From positions 1 to 16,225 of the forward strand of contig NZ_CAKTVU010000030.1 in NCBI RefSeq assembly GCF_934630535.1: DNA of 16,225 bases, read 5' to 3'. The notes under the pieces are model-generated. The model was not told the origin of the DNA, ran no database searches, and saw nothing but the letters and a program-made list of their open reading frames with translations. Origin of the DNA: an uncultured Senegalimassilia sp. Its GTDB lineage: Bacteria; Actinomycetota; Coriobacteriia; Coriobacteriales; Eggerthellaceae. A program made the position numbers and the translations under genes. Shown piece after piece: positions 14,909-16,225 of the stretch; position 1 is the stretch's first letter; each line of letters opens with the position of its first letter.

Positions 14909-15902
14909 TCATTTCCTCGATTTCCTGGGCCAGCAGTCGATACGAAATCGCAGGCTTGCTGTTGGGGTCGTACTTGATGAGGGGCTCCATTGCCAAGCTT
15001 GCCTCAGGAACCACGGTGCTCTTCTCGATCTTCGTATTGAAGTACTCGGCGTTCGGGATGGCTTCTTTCATCATCTGGCAGCCGTATTTGTACGCGGAGG
15101 TGTTTCGCTCGATCATCGTCTGCAGAATCTTCCAATGCTGCGGTAAGCGACGGCGTTCCCTTGCCGTGCGGTTGATCGTGTCGATTGTTTGCGAAAGGCC
15201 TGCGATGGCATAGCCGTCTACCTTGATGGGGATGATGATGTGCGAAGCGTTGTTTCCGGCTTCAAGCGCGACGATGGCGTTCGTGGTCGTCATGTCCAAG
15301 CGCGGGCCGCAGTCGATGATGATGTAATCGAACTTTTGCTCCCCGCTTCTGGCAGTTTCATCGATAAGGTCTTCGATCGCGTACAGCAGTCGCGTGTCCA
15401 CGCCGCCGGCGATTTCCGCCTTCAATCGAGTATCCGCGTCCGCGAATCGGAAGTTCGAGGGTACGCAAAAAACGTTCTCATAGCCGGTCGTGCGCATAAC
15501 TTCGCTCAGCGACATACGCGGAGAGCTCGGCGTTGCCTGATACAGGACGTCAGCAATGCACGCTTCCTCCGAACGGGGGTCATACACGCCCAGGCTTTGG
15601 CTGACGTTGCCCTGGCCGTCCATGTCGATAACCAGAACCTTGTAGCCTAGTTCCGAAAGGCAAACCGCAAGACAGGTGCTTGTGGTCGTCTTTGCGACGC
15701 CGCCCTTATAGCTCATGATGGAGATGATAGTAGGCTTGTCGGCGGATTGGGTCAGTTGGCCGTTCAGCAACAGATCAGCGAGTTGCGACTTGTTGAGCCC
15801 GCGACGCTCCGCCTCCTTCTCTAGTTCTTCTACGGTTTCCCTACCTAACGACAGAGATTGCTGCTGCTTTTCTCCGCCGCGCACCTTTGCCCTGCTGGCC
15901 AT
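14901..15902 (-). CDS. parA: ParA partition ATPase with N-terminal ribbon-helix-helix-like region
   Basis: This is a 333-residue deviant-Walker ATPase that binds nucleoid DNA in the ATP state and positions ParB-bound replicons. Walker A is KGGVAKTT (66-73, Ala where most have Gly), A' is VIDMDGQGN (91-99) and Walker B is YIIIDCGP (193-200). Residues about 13-48 (QQQSLSLGRETVEELEKEAE, then RRGLNKSQLADLLL) read like a ribbon-helix-helix DNA-binding domain ahead of the ATPase, suggesting this ParA binds its own operator. The start at 15902 is chosen for GACAGGAG 5 nt upstream; an in-frame extension to 15974 would run through the operator palindrome and the predicted transcription start, so it is rejected. 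It is the first gene of the parA-parB operon. Confidence 0.92.
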   Translation of the reverse strand: MASRAKVRGGEKQQQSLSLGRETVEELEKEAERRGLNKSQLADLLLNGQLTQSADKPTIISIMSYKGGVAKTTTSTCLAVCLSELGYKVLVIDMDGQGNVSQSLGVYDPRSEEACIADVLYQATPSSPRMSLSEVMRTTGYENVFCVPSNFRFADADTRLKAEIAGGVDTRLLYAIEDLIDETARSGEQKFDYIIIDCGPRLDMTTTNAIVALEAGNNASHIIIPIKVDGYAIAGLSQTIDTINRTARERRRLPQHWKILQTMIERNTSAYKYGCQMMKEAIPNAEYFNTKIEKSTVVPEASLAMEPLIKYDPNSKPAISYRLLAQEIEEMNA

Positions 15903-15954
15903 TTGTGCTCCTGTCTGATTCTTAACACGAACATATGTACGATTGGATTTGAGG

Positions 15955-15973
15955 ACTGTGCAGAATCTGCACA
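15955..15973. promoter_or_regulatory. Palindromic operator at the parAB transcription start
   Basis: TGTGCAGAATCTGCACA (15957-15973) has 8-bp perfect arms around one central A. It lies directly after the parAB -10, covering about +1 to +17, the place for an autorepressor. A 19-bp direct repeat (ACTGTGCAGAATCTGCACA) recurs at 16120-16138. Confidence 0.7.
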
Positions 15974-15974
15974 C

Positions 15975-16102
15975 TGACTATTTTACTGACTTTCAGTGCT
16001 GTATTCAAGCTTTTATAACATGTATTAGAGTGATTCACACAATTATTTGTTACATTACGTTCTGGTGTGAACTTGAAATCATTTGAGAAATCAGGTTATA
16101 TC
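15975..16102. other. AT-rich non-coding stretch, candidate origin or partition region
   Basis: There is no gene in 15903-16225. Apart from the parAB promoter, this AT-rich part has an inverted repeat TTCACAC (16034-16040)/GTGTGAA (16065-16071) with a 24-nt loop. AT-rich DNA next to palindromes and short tandem repeats is the usual layout of an iteron-type origin or centromere, but no function can be proved from sequence. Confidence 0.35.
15980..16008 (-). promoter_or_regulatory. parAB promoter
   Basis: TTGAAT (16008-16003), exactly 17 bp, TAAAAT (15985-15980). The predicted start is near 15973, leaving a leader of about 70 nt to the parA start codon. Confidence 0.65.
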
Positions 16103-16157
16103 GTGGTCCGCGTTTTCTTACTGTGCAGAATCTGCACAGTAAGAAAACGCGGACCAC
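16103..16157. repeat. 55-bp near-perfect inverted repeat (27-bp arms, 1-nt centre)
   Basis: Positions 16103-16129 and 16131-16157 are exact reverse complements around A16130. The core is the 17-bp operator palindrome (16122-16138); the outer part, TGGTCCGCG/CGCGGACCA, includes an inverted copy of the following tandem unit. It could extrude a cruciform, bind ParB/ParA or Rep, or be a hairpin-type assembly artefact. Confidence 0.85.
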
Positions 16158-16225
16158 CGGACCACCGGACCACCGGACCACCGGACCACCGGACCACCGG
16201 ACCACCGGACCACCGGACCACCGGA
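16151..16225. repeat. Tandem array of 8-bp unit GGACCACC
   Basis: There are nine exact copies plus three bases (75 bp), running to the last base of the window with no variation. It starts inside the right arm of the inverted repeat. It may be iteron- or parS-like, or a contig end in a low-complexity repeat. Confidence 0.9.

Larger units (their letters stand above)
11840..16225. mobile_element. Plasmid-type replication and partition module (integrated plasmid, chromid or contig end)
   Basis: A primase-like Rep, a parA-parB pair, antisense-RNA control, a palindromic operator and iteron-like tandem repeats together form a complete-looking replicon core. Composition is visibly lower in GC than positions 1-11750. 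The left edge is approximate, placed where composition changes; the right edge lies beyond the window. No integration or transfer gene is present inside the window. Confidence 0.55.

Noticed and set aside
16151..16225. CRISPR array
   Set aside because: The repeat unit is 8 bp with no spacers and no cas gene nearby.

Overview
The window looks like high-GC, anaerobic Actinobacteria, most likely Coriobacteriia of the Eggerthellaceae type. This is inferred from protein families, not from a marker gene. The clues are a giant 2-hydroxyacyl-CoA dehydratase activase (an oxygen-sensitive, strict-anaerobe family), a short ACT-type 3-phosphoglycerate dehydrogenase, a PF06541 membrane protein, and very GC-rich third codon positions in positions 172-11752.

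Layout, left to right. (1) 1-972: yebC (minus) with a clear intrinsic terminator. (2) 1290-6481: a two-gene plus-strand operon, a 1515-residue acyl-CoA dehydratase activase-like protein followed 2 bp later by a TetR regulator. (3) 6600-7400: a PF06541 membrane protein (minus), sharing a bidirectional terminator with the TetR gene. (4) 7667-8833: serA (plus) with a strong terminator. (5) 8936-11752: a minus-strand cluster read upp, then a class I glutamine-amidotransferase-like (C26) hydrolase, then mnmA. (6) 11753-12322: a long non-coding stretch. (7) 12323-15902: a plasmid-type replication/partition cassette, rep (archaeo-eukaryotic-primase-like, plus) converging on parA-parB (minus). (8) 15903-16225: parAB control region, a 55-bp near-perfect inverted repeat and a tandem array of GGACCACC that runs off the end of the window.

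The left three quarters is ordinary chromosomal material. The right quarter is lower in GC and has the anatomy of a self-replicating element, yet no integrase, transposase or attachment site is visible at the junction. It could be an integrated plasmid, a chromid, or a contig end.

The most interesting part is the rep leader (about 12067-12322). A minus-strand promoter (TTGTGA-17-TAAAAT) and a minus-strand intrinsic terminator define a predicted antisense RNA of about 66 nt. Its terminator hairpin has the loop UUGGCG, a U-turn-type loop like those in known copy-control antisense RNAs. The rep mRNA leader carries the complementary CGCCAA in two hairpin loops, a weak attenuator-like hairpin, and a three-way-junction fold whose closing stem sequesters the rep ribosome-binding site. 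The parAB promoter has a 17-bp palindromic operator at its expected start point. The same palindrome is the core of the inverted repeat beside the tandem array, and a half-site lies at the rep promoter. Together these suggest a compact replicon with antisense-RNA and operator-based control. All RNA and regulatory calls were read by eye and have not been computed or tested.
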